Source: Neonectria sp. B-13 (Eukaryota > Ascomycota > Sordariomycetes > Hypocreales > Nectriaceae). From it: a stretch of DNA of 64,000 bases. This document shows, one piece after another, positions 21,307 through 34,376 of the stretch. Under the pieces are notes generated by a model. That model had not been told where the DNA came from and searched no databases. It saw nothing but the letters and a program-made list of their open reading frames with translations. The first letter of the stretch is position 1; every line of letters begins with the position of its first letter. Location: NCBI GenBank assembly GCA_002682825.1, contig NOKP01000050.1, forward strand, positions 3,063 through 67,062, written 5' to 3'. The translations under genes were made by a program, and so were the position numbers.

Positions 21307-22579
21307 GTAGGGTTAGGTCGTAGACAGTGATTCATCATCAGAAGCCACCATATTGAGTTACGTCTCCCAAGAGGTGACTCGCGAGGCTTTTAGTAAGAGA
21401 ATGGTGTCGGTGCCACGTCCAGACTTCAAACGGAGAAGAGAACGTAGAGAAAGGCTTACAGAATACCAGGGTCGGTGGAATCACGGGCCCTTAAATATAC
21501 AAATGTCATCAAGTCACTGCCCACAACAGCAGGGTTTTGAAAGATAAATTAAAATGAGTATCAGCGGACCTAGCTTGTCAAGACGCCCGCCAACGCGAGG
21601 TACCGTATTCGTACACCGCAGCATTAGTGACGCACTAAGGAGTTGCAGCACCATGCAGTCAAGCCAGCACAGGTCCCTAATCGGATGAATTATTAGTAGT
21701 TCCAACAGTCAGACGATAGACACCTGTCGTGCGCTCTCCATATCTGTGATTGTCCCGCTGTTCAACATCGCTGCTTGCCGGGTTCCCACTTGGGCCTTTG
21801 CCTTGATACGCTAGCCCTGTGGAAGCGTCCAAGTTTCCAGCTCAGTCCGACCCAATCAAATACTCTACTCACATACCACCTCATCCTCTGATTGGAGCAC
21901 ATCACAGTCTGGTACATGACTCCGATTCAAGGCCTCAACGACATCACGCCTAACTGCCAGTCCGGCAGTCGAGACGACGAAGTGGAAACGCGCCAAGCCT
22001 GCAGCGGTCAAGCTAGGGGAGTTTTCTCTGATGACGGGTTGTCATGAAGGGAAGGGCGAATAGCAGCTTACTTTGGAAGTGGGCCAGCGCTGGTAGAGAG
22101 ACCCCAACCTCCAAGCTCCGTAGTATTCGCACACGCTACGTGAACGGTACTCATTGTTACCTCCTACCTCCCTGAAGTCCGCTGTCCATGTTGGTTGTCA
22201 TGATGTCTGGATGCAGGGGGTAAGAGACAGAATAAGCCGGATGGACTCGTTCGTATAGGCACCTTCTTGCGGATGGAATTCCCGCCCTACATCCAGTCAA
22301 TAAGTCGTTTATTCCTATCCCCGAGTTTAATGAACGAAGATTTCCTTGGGCAGCGGTCAGGCTTTTTTCCAAGCTGCCTACACTTAGCACTTGTACTGGC
22401 CAGGATGTAGCTATCTATTCGCTGGTATGTACCTTAAGATAAAGCTGAAAATATTCATCAGAAACCGACCCAACGAATTGCGTCACTCTGTTTCCACCGG
22501 CCATCCTTTTGGCTCTGACAGACTCCCTAGTCGTAGAAACAAGGATCTGATGCCCGTCATTGCCCATACTCATACAATC
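21307..22579. other. Intergenic, no supported gene
   Basis: Normal base composition. Only short frames without domain character are present. The left end is the TPR gene promoter; the right end is downstream of the NACHT gene. Confidence 0.5.
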
Positions 22580-25500
22580 TCAAGCCCGGTTTCGTCGGCG
22601 TAAATTGCTGAGCAGACTACGATCCCCAACCACTGGACGCGGGGGTCCATAGTCCACCACTTCTCCGCCTCCTCTGCCAGGATCTCGCTCTACATCGTCA
22701 ACCTTTTTCTTCTGAAGCAACTTCCGACCAGCCTCGATTATATCATCAAAGTGAAAAGCTACCAAGACGCAAGGAATTGCCACCGCGGCGGAGATTGGAA
22801 CTACATAACATTAGTAATCCGAGAACGCCGCATGCAGCTTTTTAACACGCACACATGAACTTGAATACAAATCCAAGAGTGAGTTGAGGAAATTCCGCAA
22901 TTTGCAATGCAAAGAACGATGACATGAACGAGAGGGGCAACTGAGTGAAGTTAACAGACACCCAAAGCTTACCCAGAGCCATGATGCTTACGAAGATAAT
23001 AGTCACGATTGTGAATGTCATAATGGTCTTCCCCTGTCTTGAAGTTTCCTCCATTTGAAGCCTCTGCGACTTTGCCTCGATGAAGTTCGCGTGCTTCTGT
23101 TTGAGGTCGAGGAGGTCGTTGAGCTGCAGGATGTTAGTGGACAGGCTCTTTGCCGCGGCGATGTTTCGCCTAGCACTGATTGGTCTCACCGATGTATGGA
23201 GTCTCCCAGCGCGGTCATCTATAGACTGCATATCGGAAATGCGCCTTTCAATGGCTGGATGGAGCCATGAATCCGTGCTTGCCGTACTCCGGTGAGCATG
23301 GCCTTGCAAGATTGCCTCCATCTGATTGACGCAAACCGCTTGCGTTTGGAAAATGGACTGAATAATATTCAACTCATCTCTGATGTCCTTTATCTCTATT
23401 AGCAACTTGATTTCGGACTTAATATCCGATAGCTCAGTTGAATCGTGCCGGCTGCCAACCTCCTGTTGCCCCCAAAACTTGGCTTTTGTGGCTGATTTTG
23501 GTGTTGACTGCATGGATTCCTCGCTCCCCTGGGCCCCTTTTGGATCGGAACTGGTTTGGGAGCGAGAAAACTGGCCTAGAAGTCTCGCTTCCTTGTCAGC
23601 CTGGGTAAAGGGTGTTAGCAATGCACTGATCTAGGCCAAAAAAAAAAACCCCCGTGGACCGAGGAGAGACTAACTACTTGACCAATGGAAGATTCATAGA
23701 TGTCTCTGAATTGGAGTCGCTCGTCACGATAATTCTCCGTGTCGAATAAGATGCCAGAGCACTTGTCAATAATGTGCTCCGCAAGCGAATAGCCATCCTT
23801 CAGAGGGGCATTTGCAATTACAATGTGTCGAAGAACAGATTGCACAACATCTGTCATCTCGTCCGTGTCAAAGTCATGGGACTTCTCATCTGACTTCTCA
23901 TCTTGCCATCTCTTTGGAAAACATGAGATAACGGTGCCTGTGGCCCCCATTAACTTCAAAGCCTATCAAGCAGATGGGTGAAAACATTACCAGTGTCCAG
24001 AACCCAAAGCCACAGCTGGTCCACCATCAGGACTGGGCGTTCCATCGTGTCACCGTAATATCGTGAAATGGTCTGATCGCAATCACGATCTTCGGTACTC
24101 TTCAAACTCCAGTAGCCGAACTGGTCCAGGGTCCGACGGATGTGCATGGGGTGATCGGCATGAAGGTAGGCTTGTAGCAGCTTGTGGTACTTGTCGTGGG
24201 CCACAGGTAGTGAGCCTTGCACCGTTAAGCCCCTTTTTGGTGCTTTAACTTCAGCGACAATCTCGTTCAATTTCTTCCTCTCGCTTTCCATCGCCCAGTG
24301 AAGGTAAGGCATCTGAGAATAATGAGAACAGAACATCGTATATGATGGCATCTCGTGTCGTTCTGACGGAACTTACAACCAGCATAATTCCGTTATTTGG
24401 GGTTCGATCCGTGTCTTGTGATGGAGGCATAACCTTCAGCTCGCCTTCCGCCGATCTCATGTTGACTGGAAGACGCTTCGGTGTAGCAGGGATATTCTCG
24501 TTCATCGTTTGAGACAGGCCTGTAAGCATTGGAAGAGGGACGTTAGCTAATTCACGTCATTGTGAAGTTTTTCGTAATTCCTCCCATACCGGAAGAGATA
24601 CCACTACAAACTGGCCTCAAGTGTCGCGAATAGACACCCAAACCTTCCTTCAACTGATACTGCCTCTTGGCCCAAAGATCCGACCTCAACACCGCGGCCG
24701 CTTTACCTCTCGAAGCGTATAGCTTCACCATCATAACCTGAAGATTGGTTAAAACTGCCGTCATACGTCGTCGAGGACTCTGTATACAAACCTCGATCCA
24801 TTGCATCTAATTCCAAAGTTAGATAGGAGCATGGAAGAGATACGATGACCGAGAGTCTTACGTTATTGACGGGTAAATGTATCCACCTCAGATCTGGCCG
24901 CTTGCTGGCGGTGCCACCAGGATACATTAAATTGTCGATTGGCTCAGATCCCAGCACCCTATCGACAGAAATGCGTTTCTTAATGTGGTTCTTCGGGGAT
25001 GAAAGTGGAAAGTCCACAACGGTTGCAGAGAATGTACCGTCCACACTCTTGCTGTCTGGGAGAGGACCCGTAGTTAGCGGCACCCGCTCCAAGAATAGCT
25101 GAAGAATCTCCTCATTGCTGGTTAGGACCCGGACGGTGGTCATTTCGAAGATTGCCCCGTGAGACAAAAGCAACTGCACCATGACCTTGCTCTCGCTCTT
25201 GATCGCTACTTCAAGAACTGCTGTGCCGGAGTTGTCCTTCGCAGCTAAATTTGCGTTCCCAGTCAACAAGATTTCAGCAACCTCAGAGTGCCCATGCAAC
25301 GCGGCAAAGTGCAGTGGAGTTCTTCCCAGGTTGTCTCTTTGGTTGACTTCGTCATCATGGTTATTGGAGAGCAGAACCTCTGCGAGTTCTGCATAGCCAG
25401 CGAGTGCAACAATGTGCATCATCGTAAGGTTGAGTGGCTTCCCCTCCGACGGATAGCGAGCCTTCCAATATTTATCAAGCCATGTGTCCCTGATGGCCGA

Positions 25501-27571
25501 CTCCTTGGAAAAGAAACCGGAGTTTTCATCAAATAGCGTTTGGGAGCATTGTAGATCTGCCGCCCCGCCGTGGTCCATCCAGAATGCAATGGGGTACTCA
25601 TCAGCCTGCAAGTCCGACATATCCACTAGCGAACAGCAAATATGGCGAAGGCATCGAACAGCGATACGGCCGTGAAGTTCTTTGAGGTTATGCCTCCTTC
25701 CCATGAGAGTCGAGATGTAGGCTTTGAAGGATGAGTGAAACAGGGCTAGGGTGCCACCCTTGAGAGATAGGAATGAACCACAGGCCTTTAGCAAAAGCTC
25801 CTGTAAACTCTGATTGTCGAGCTTTAAGCTCTCGAAATATTCCGACACAACAGGGAGGTCTTCGACGCGCAAGTCCTGGAAGCATGCTGAGGTGAGGGAA
25901 ACAGCGTTCTCGACGCAAGCTATCAAGGTGGGATCCTGTTCCTTGAGTGCCTCACTCATAATCCAGTCGTACCCCCTTCGAAGAGGGTCGGATATAGTGG
26001 AAGCACTGACGGCATATGCGTCGTTCAGAGTCGACATTTCCTGAAGGCTTGCGGTAATCCACAACAGCGACCCTTCAGCCGCCATCTGGAATTTCTTTCG
26101 GATGTCCTCCTTTTCAGAGTCGTCAACGCTTAACGGACCCAACCAATTGTCTATGCACTCATTAATGGCCGTATGCGAGTGATTGTCCATATTGACCTGG
26201 GACGACAGACGTTGATCCGACTCGTTCTGGATGATGGGTCCATTCCTGCTGGTTACGAACCACTTGATGGCACCACTTGGTCCCTCCGCCTTCTTCCCGC
26301 TTCGCGATTCTGTGTAGGGCTTCAACCACTGAGCGAATAACTTCTGAGTCGCACCGCTTGGCATCCGCGTTGTGATATTGCGACATTGCTCCAACTCGTC
26401 GATGATGACATACAATCTTCCAAGTGATGGATCTCGCCCAATTTGCTGAAGAATCTGGAATAATGTCGATGGGTTGTTGGCAGTTTTAGCCGGGTCTTCT
26501 CCTTCTTTGGGAAATAGATGATGGATTAGATCCGGTCGCTCATGCACAATCTGAACGAGGATGGTGGAAAGTATTGGTATGCTGGCATCCAATTCCTTCG
26601 CAAGCATCAAGGGCAACCCGCAGAAGCAAGTTGCCACCACAGAAGATTCCTCGATAATTGCTCGTTGGCGCAAGACCTGGGTCATTGCTAGAGTGAGCAT
26701 GGTTTTCCCCGAAAATGGTTTGCCATACAGGCAGAGCAGTCGCGATCTCTCATCCTTCAGCCAATTGATGTACGCATCGGTCTTCAGGAGCCATTGCCCG
26801 GTGCCACGAAGTGCACGATTTTGCATTCTTTCAACATCAAATCTGCTCCTTCCACGATCGTCATTCTTCATTACCTCGTCGAGCAATGTGAGACGATTTC
26901 CGACTTCCTTAACCATCCCTGGCAGGGCACCGAGGGCATCGAGGGCAAGTCGCTCACTGTCTTTCACTCCTGCTTTGAATTAGTATGGGTTTCACGGCTT
27001 CAACAATGAAATACTAACTGTGCAATATCGCAGCGATATCATTCGCAGGCCCCATTGAACCTTCAGTCGACAGCGTCGGGTTAAATCTTTGTTCTGACGA
27101 TGGATTGCCATGCCAGGGCTCAATCTCATGCGTCAGAGATTCTACTAAAAATTCATCTTGGGTCTCCCGTTCCAGCAATACCGCAAGTCTAAGAAGTCGT
27201 TGCGTTCGAATTTGCGAGGCCCCCCTAATGACATCGTCTCCCAACATCCAAGTGACCGTGGCACGGTTAAGAGAAGAGAAATCGGGCCTCTCAGGTAGAG
27301 TATTTTGGTGACTGTGATCAATGGTTGCAGCGAGACTCTCGGAACTAGACTGGACGAGCTGGTTACCCGCTTGTGCCTCCTGTGTTCGTGGAGCCGATGT
27401 ATCGGCAACTCGCAGATTGTTGCCACAGAATACCATGTGAACCCGTTCGCTGCCCATATACTCGCCAATTTCCACATGAAATATGACAAGAGAGGCTAAC
27501 TTTCTACTGGGTAGACGGCCATGGACAGCGCCATGACAATACAGGCGTGCTGATATAATGACGTCACCCAT
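22580..27571 (-). CDS. NACHT-ankyrin-CorA-like membrane protein (NLR-like), ten exons
   Basis: I read exons 27571-27019, 26969-24862, 24806-24792, 24737-24590, 24519-24377, 24312-23991, 23937-23678, 23600-22992, 22940-22853 and 22800-22580, all in phase, giving about 1488 residues. Order: an unrecognised ~200-residue N-terminus; a NACHT-type NTPase with P-loop GKPFSGKT (about 267-274) and Walker B YVIIDELEQ (about 372); two or three ankyrin repeats (about 700-790, GRTPLHFAALHGHSEVAEILL). The C-terminal half is CorA-like: RWIHLPVNN, MPYLHW, RRTLDQFGYW, RPVLMVDQLWLWVLD, TVISCFPKRW, then two TM segments (TIVTIIFLPLSFMSSFFAL and ISAAVAIPCVLVAFHFDD). Removing the 51-nt in-phase intron 22941-22991 restores IIF-LPLSFMSSFF. 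The CorA GMN motif is not seen. STAND NTPases serve as recognition switches in fungal non-self response. A membrane CorA-like module in the effector position suggests a membrane-acting output, which is inference. Confidence 0.85.
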
Positions 27572-28020
27572 TTGCAGAAGACGTTTTCCTTAGTCTCACT
27601 ATGGCTCTTTAAGTAGCAAGAGAACCCACATGAAAGGATATGAATTCACTTGAACGTAGGTGAGGAAAAACGGATGTGCATGGGGCAAAAAAGCTAGCTG
27701 TGGCTACGGCTGACTCCTGCAGAAGACGAAGGGCGAAAGACGGTCATGCCGAACCTTACAGCTGTATATTCTCGAGTTCCAACGTGGCGCGTTGTGAGTG
27801 GCCAGTGTCGTGTAAGCCACTTCATCAACCCGCACTGCCTAGCATTAACATCGTAGCCCGAGATGCAGCTTGGTTAAGGTGGCTCCCAATAGGGAATTAC
27901 TACGTTGAAATCGCATGCGCGACGCCTGATAAGTGCATTTGATAAGACCCCCCCGACTTATCAGGTCTCCAGCCTACCCAGCCCAGAAAAACACCACATA
28001 GAAGGCCCCGATCGATTGAG
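27572..28020. other. Intergenic / NACHT gene promoter
   Basis: No supported gene is seen. Composition is normal, turning GC-rich at 28020. Confidence 0.5.
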
Positions 28021-28524
28021 ATGGCTGCGGACGACTTGTACACGGCCGTGGACGAGCGTGCCCGTTCCGCCCGGAGGGCGGGCCTCTAGGCGAAGAAGGA
28101 CGAACAGTCGGCGAACATGGCGCGGAGTTACGCGGCGAAGCAGCGGGAGTGGAAGGTGCGTCCCCTGGCCGGCCCCCCCTTTTCCCCCTTTTAAGTAGGG
28201 CCCCCGAGGCGGCTAACAGACGAATACCTCAAGGCCTGGTGCCAAATGCTCCGGGCTGCAGCAGACGGCTCGCTCTATAGCTGGCCGCCGCAGAAGAAGC
28301 CACGGGCGCGGGGTAGGAGTAAGGGCAGAGGCGAGGCCGTACAGCTACGGCAACAGCTCGAACAGGAGCAGCTCGAGGCCGCGGCCCTGACAGAGGCCGA
28401 AAGCCTAGCTGAAGCCCTAGAGGTCCCTCTGGCTGAGGCCGCCGAGCTGCTCGCAGACGACCGCGAGGGCTATATGCCACCTACAGCCCTTGCGCTGGCT
28501 GCAGTAGACCTCAGACCGCTGTGA
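28021..28524 (+). pseudogene. Small GC-rich two-exon gene of unknown function, nonsense-mutated
   Basis: Exon 1 (28021-28155) reads MAADDLYTAVDERARSARRA..., with a TAG at 28087 where CAG (Q) would fit, then AKKDEQSANMARSYAAKQREWK. A 78-nt intron (28156-28233, GTGCGT donor, GCTAAC branch, AAG acceptor) joins it to AWCQMLRAAADGSLYSWPPQKK followed by basic and then Ala/Glu/Leu-rich coiled-coil-like sequence, ending at 28524. The protein would have about 141 residues. The island is far more GC-rich than its flanks. I do not recognise the family; the WPP segment beside a basic patch suggests a nuclear or transposon-derived protein. The single C-to-T stop fits RIP or a dying gene. Confidence 0.5.
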
Positions 28525-29500
28525 TCGCCAGACAACCAGCCTAACAGCGCAACTTGTCCCCTCTAACCGCGGGGGTACAGTGGGATTTTAGGATCTGCAC
28601 CGAAGTTCAATTGACAGAGCGTACAGTATCCCAAAAAGAACAACGATTTTGAAAGAAGCTATGATACTGCGACCATCGCTCAAACAAAAAGCGGTTGGGC
28701 AACATTGGGCAGAAGTACGTCGGTCATCTGCTGAGGCCCCCCCTCGACCGTGGGTGCTTACTCGCAGTTGAATGGGCACCTCTCGCCCAATAATATCGTT
28801 CCCACGCTGGTACGGCAGGGTGGCATCACACGCTTTTCACCAATCATGCGTTATTGTTGTGTCTTGTCTTGTCTCGTCAAGAGACCTGCTTATGGACAAA
28901 TTCTACTCTACTAGCAAATTATAAAGAGTCGTGCTATTCGCACAGCCCATTTCTGCAACTCACACAGCTCGTCACGTGAAAGGTCACATGTCCTTAAATT
29001 TTGTCAGGCGGAGGAGTCGGCCCGGCTGCAATGACTAAGGAAATGAGGGAAACCATGAGATCATCATTGTTGACGCGTTCGTCAACACCATTGTCAACGC
29101 GTTTATCAATAGCTTTAACCGCTGTGAGGCAGAGCCAAAGTCATTGCAATACACGGCAGCTGAATCCGAGTATCAGTTGAGACCGGACTCAAGCTGAGAT
29201 CGATGAGGATTTACCCACATTACAGGCTTCAACGCTGCTATCAAGTCGATTACGAACAGCTACAAATATAAGGGGGAGGGGAATACGAGGCAGATGCGAA
29301 GGGGAGCCCGGGCTAGCTCAAGGCTCTCAGCAACACTAACGCCATCTGACGATAGCCTCATTCTGGTCACTCAATTGTCTCTACGAGATGAGATTGTAGT
29401 TAGGTCCTGGGACCTAGGCTGAGGAACCTTTTGTATAATTCTTGGTCACTTCTAGCTCTCATTGAATTTTGGGTATATAAAAGGAAGATAAGGAAAGAAG
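28525..29500. other. Intergenic with a small hairpin
   Basis: No gene is seen. At about 29070 there is a perfect inverted repeat GTTGACG-CGTT-CGTCAAC followed by a partly repeated TTGTCAACGCGTTTATCAA. AT-rich degraded DNA begins near 29500. Confidence 0.45.
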
Positions 29501-31194
29501 GTGGAAATTCCAGAATTTCATGTGACAAGCTGTATGAGTAGTAAAAATGGGCTGTATAAATAGTATAACTCATTGTAAATAACCGCTTTATAGAGGTTAT
29601 TTAAATTCCCATAGTAATATAATAGGAATATCTAGAGCGCTAGACCTAGGGTAGGGTCAATATATAGCTAGAGTGCATAAGGTAGGTTATAGGGACTATT
29701 ATATACATCTATATATTTATATACTTACCCGCTTTCTCTCTTTCCTCTCTATTATAGTATTCTTATAATATAGTAATATTACCTTTTAAGTTAATTTTAT
29801 CTAGCCTATAATAAGTAAAGAAAACTATGTTATAATAATAAAGAGTAAAAGTTATTTAGAATTCAACTAGTAAAATAAGTAAAAAGAGTATATATTAATA
29901 AATAATATTAAGAATATATTATTTATTTAATATTAAAAATAGAAAACTAAAGTTATAATATTATAACTAGTTTAAAGTTTAATAGTAGTTAATAGTAAAT
30001 ATAGAGAAATCTATTATATAATTATTATATTAATAAAGGTTTATAGTTATTAATAGAAATAATAATACTTTAGTAAATAGAAAGATAAAAAGTAGAATAA
30101 TAATAAAGTAATAAAATTTAAAGTTTCCTATTATTATAGTAATTAGTAAAAAGTAATAAAAGTATTATATTTAGTAGAAGTAATTTTATAATAGCTAGTA
30201 AGACTAAGAATACTTAGCTAGCCTTATTATAATTATAATAAAAGAAGAGATATAATCTATTCTTTTAGCTTTTTAATAGGTAAGGAAAAGGTTAGTTAAA
30301 TTAACTATAATTATAATAGTATTAAGACTATTATAATAAGGGTTTAAAGATTAATAGAAATACTTAAATCTAGCTAAAAATTGGATAATTATAGCTCTTA
30401 AATTTATTTCTTAAGCTAATATTCTTACTTACTTTCTTAATAGACTTTATTAGTTTTTATCTCTTTTTAATCTTAGTTAATTTAGACTAATTATTAAAAA
30501 AGATTACTAGCTAGTAAAAATACTATAATACATATACTTTATCTAAGCTTTAATATCTATTAGTCTTAATATATATCTTTTCTTAGGACTTTTACTTATC
30601 CTTAAGTACCTAAAGTTATAACCTTTATATTATTAGCCTTTTTTATAAAGAACTAATATTTATTGTTAATCTTTAAATACTATTTAATCTATATAAAATT
30701 AAAGTATTTATATAAATTTCTCTTTATAAACTATAAAATAAAATACATAATTTATATAATCTATTAAATTAGTCTTTATATTACTATCTTTATTCTTTTA
30801 CCTATTTAGCTTAATATAATAAGTATTATAAGAATACTAACTAGTGTTTATATTAGACTTTAGATCCTTTAGCCAGCTAAAGGTTAGCTAAAACCTTAGA
30901 GATAAATTAGTATAACCCTTCTAATTATAAGGAAGAGTAAGCTTTAGTCTTATTATTAATTGGAACCTATCTTTTCTCTACTTAGCCTTCCTAGTAATCT
31001 TAATTATTAAACCTATTATTATTATAGATAATTATATTCTTAGCTTTTAAATTAATTAGAAATTAGTATATTTAAAATACTAAATTAAAAGAAAAAGCTA
31101 ATATTTATAAGTATTTTATAAAAGACTATTATAACTTATTATAGTTAGTTTAATTAATTATTAATAAGAGTATTATAAATATAAATCTAATTAT
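29500..31194. other. AT-rich RIP-degraded DNA, unresolved
   Basis: Very AT-rich, dominated by TA-rich words, with stops in every frame. A ~400-bp part (about 30180-30590) recurs at about 38420-38830 in the same orientation, so it is transposon-derived. GC-richer sequence at 29520-29700, starting TGTGACAAGCTG, may be a retroelement end. Confidence 0.5.
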
Positions 31195-31532
31195 TTAGAT
31201 ATAATAGTTATTAATAGTATATACCTAAAGAAAAGACTAAAGGTTAAATAGTATAAAAGAAAATAGAAAAAACAATAATATAATAGGCTTAATACTTAAG
31301 CCTAAGATAATAATAATTTAAAAAGATAAAAGTTTCTATTATAAAGTTAAGATATAAGTTTTACTACTTTACTTAGCTAGAAAAGTTAAATCTTAGAAAA
31401 GCTAGATCTTAGAAAAGCTAGATCTTAGAAAAGGCTAAAACCTCTTAGAATAAAAGTCTAGCTTTTACACTTTCTAAGTTATTTACCCTTTTATATTCTA
31501 TTTAACCTTTTATATAATATAATAATTATACT

Positions 31533-33684
31533 CACTGTTAAAACTACTATTTGGACTACTATTTCTACTTATCCATAATTACACTAAATCATATATTTCC
31601 TTTGCTTAAGCTTAATAGGGGAATAGATCTTTGGATTTTGAACCTAATTATTGACTTTTGCCCCCTCTACTACCGTTAGTCTACTGATGCTAGGAACAAC
31701 CATCAGGCTTCCTAGAACTCCCTCTGCTAAATCCCTCTATACAGCTTTATAGCTAATGTTAGAGATAACTATAATAGGATTCTCTTGCTTTCTAATGTAG
31801 TTATTACTCCTTTAATTATAGGTTAATTATTATAGTATTACTTATTAGCTATATAACCTATAAGATCACTGTTGAAACTACTGTTTGGACTACTGTTTCT
31901 GCCTATCCGCAATTGCGCTGAATCACGTGTTTCCTTTGCTTGAGCTTAACGGGGGGATAGATCTTTGGATTTTGAACCTAATTATTAACTTTTGCCCCCT
32001 CCAAACTCCCTCCGCCAAATCCCTCCATGCTTCATAGCTGATGTTAGAGATAACCAGATTCCCTTGGTTTCTAATGCATTACTCCTTTAGCTGTAGGTTG
32101 GTTAGAATGATATTATCTATTAACTATATAATCCATAGGGCAGAGATAGGGTTATATAGCTTTTTGAGGAACTCTTTTTCTATAGTAGTAATATTACTGT
32201 TCCTTTCTAGCTTTAGAGCTAGCCTCTCTAGAAAGAGCTATTCTATTATAATCTATTAGGCTATTACTATATTAAGCTAGATTCTATCTTACAGTAGAAT
32301 ATTATAGCTAAAGACTATTAATTGGACTAATTTCTTAGGTCTAAAGCAATTAATCATAGGCTATTTTATATGCTTTAGGCTAGACTTTTAAGCTGCAATT
32401 TGTAGCATAGAAATGAGGCTTGAATGTTCTTTTAATTTGATATATAGGTTATATAAGAGCCTATGTGTATAGCTTGGTAAGGGCTTGCTGGGCTATAGTA
32501 CGATTTGGATGGAAGTAGTTATCTTATATGATTGATAGTATAGTTGTTGTATTATTTAGAAGGTTGGATAGAATGTAAAGAGGTAACCTAGAAAGCGTAG
32601 AGGTTAGCTGGGCTTTTATCTTAAGGGGTTTTAGCCTTTTCTAAGGTTTAGCTTTTCTAAGATCTAGCTTTTCTAAGATCTAGCTTTTCTAAGATCTAGC
32701 TTTTCTAGCTGATTAGGGTAGTAAAACTTATACTTTAACTTTATAATAGAAACTTTTATCTCCTTGAGTTATTATTACCTTAGGCTTAGGTATTAAGCCT
32801 ATTATACTATTGTTTTTTCTATTTTCTTTTATACTGTTTAACCTTTAGCCTTTTCTCTAGGTGTATGCTACTAAGGACTATTATATCTAAATAACCTATA
32901 AGATATAGTTATTATACTTTAGACTATTAATAAACCTTTTTTTTATATTAATAGTATTATTATTCCTTTCTAGCTTTAAAGTTAGTCTCTTTAGAAAGAC
33001 TTATTTTATTATAATTTATTAAGCTATTACTCTATTAGACTAGATTCTATCTTATAGTAAGATATAATAATTAAAGACTATTAACTAGACTAATTCTTTA
33101 GTCTTAAAGTATTAATTAGTTTTAATCTCTTTTATATCTTATAGATTAGACTTTTAAACTATAATTTATAGCTTAGAAATAAGGCTTAGATTTGCTTAAA
33201 ATAGATTATATAGGTTATATAAGAGCTTATAGGTATAGCTTAGTAAGAGCTTATTAGGCTATAGTATAATTTAGAAGAAAGTAGTTATTTTATATAATTG
33301 GTTGTATAATCTTTGTATTATATAGAAGGTTAAATAGAATATAAAGAGATAACCTAGAAAGTATAAAGGCTAGGCTTTTATCCTAAGGGGTTTTAGCCTT
33401 TTTTAAGATTTAGCTTTTCTAAGGTTTAGCTTTTCTAAGATTTAGCTTTTCTAAGATCTAGCTTTTCTAAGATTTAGCTTTTTTAAGATCTAGCTTTTCT
33501 AGCTAATTAAGATAGTAAAACTTATACCTTAACTTTATAGTAGAAACTTTTATCTTCTTAAGTTATTATTACCTTAGGCTTAGATATTAAGCCTATTATA
33601 CTATTGTTTTTTCTATTTTCTTTTATACTATTTAACCTTTAGCTCTTTCTCTAAGTATATACTATTAAGGACTATTATATCTAA
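31533..33684 (-). mobile_element. ~1-kb element, copy B (inserted in A, interrupted by C)
   Basis: Minus orientation: starts CACTGTTAAAAC and ends ATTATATCTAA. The exact 14-bp duplication ATAATAATTATACT lies at 31519-31532 and 33685-33698. Without copy C and its duplication it is about 1114 bp. The 16-bp tandem array is long here (about 33405-33500, six to seven units). Confidence 0.83.
31867..32890 (-). mobile_element. ~1-kb element, copy C (youngest in the nest)
   Basis: Runs from CACTGTTGAAAC to ATTATATCTAA, 1024 bp, inside copy B, with the exact 14-bp duplication ATAACCTATAAGAT (31853-31866 and 32891-32904). It keeps more G/C than A or B, as expected for the most recent insertion. Confidence 0.88.
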
Positions 33685-34376
33685 ATAATAATTATACTAC
33701 TAATTGTATAAGATAATTACTATTTAAATTATATTATAGCTTAGTAAGCTCTTATTAAGCTATATATATAAGCTCTTATATAATCTATATAGTAAATTTA
33801 AAAAATATCTAAGTCTTATTTCTATACTATAAATTATAGCTTAAAAGTCTAGCCTAAAGTATATAAAATAGTTTATAATTAACTACTTTAAACCTAAGAA
33901 ATTAGTTTAATTAGTAGTCTTTAACTATAATATCCTATTATAAAATAAAATCTAGCTTAATATAATAATAACCTAATAGATTATAATAGAATAACTCTTT
34001 TTAAAGAGGCTAGCTCTAAAGCTAAAAAGGAATAATAATATTATTATTATAAAGAAAGAGTTCCTTAAGAAGCTATATAGCCCTATTTATACCTTATAGA
34101 TTATATAGTTAATAAATAATATTATTCTAATTAACCTATAGTAAAGGAGTAATATATTAAAAACTAAGAGAATCTTATAATTATCTCTAATATTAGCTAT
34201 AAAGTATAGAGGGATTTAGTAGAAGGAGTTCTAGGAAGTTAGAAAGGGTAAAAGCTAATAATTAGGTTTAAAATCTAAAGATCTATCTCTCTATTAAGCT
34301 TAAGTAAAGGAAATATATAATTCAATAGAATTATAAATAAGTAAAAACAATAGTTCAAATAGTAGTTTTAATAGTA

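Larger units (their letters stand above)
31195..34376 (+). mobile_element. ~1-kb element, copy A (interrupted by copies B and C)
   Basis: The 5' part is 31195-31532 and the 3' part 33699-34376, about 1016 bp once the insert is removed. It starts TTAGATATAATAG and ends TTTTAATAGTA. Copy B sits inside it with a 14-bp duplication. The flanks of A itself (ATAAATCTAATTAT before, ATCTTATAAATTAT after) do not match. What follows is the 3' part of another copy, so the outer junction has been rearranged. Confidence 0.72.

Noticed and set aside
22842..24806. Separate small genes instead of one NACHT-CorA gene
   Set aside because: Introns with proper donors, branch sites and acceptors join all pieces in phase and restore conserved CorA-like text such as IIF-LPLSFMSSFF.
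26561..26983. Plus-strand frames overlapping the NACHT gene
   Set aside because: Shadows of the minus-strand gene; no motif or splice support.
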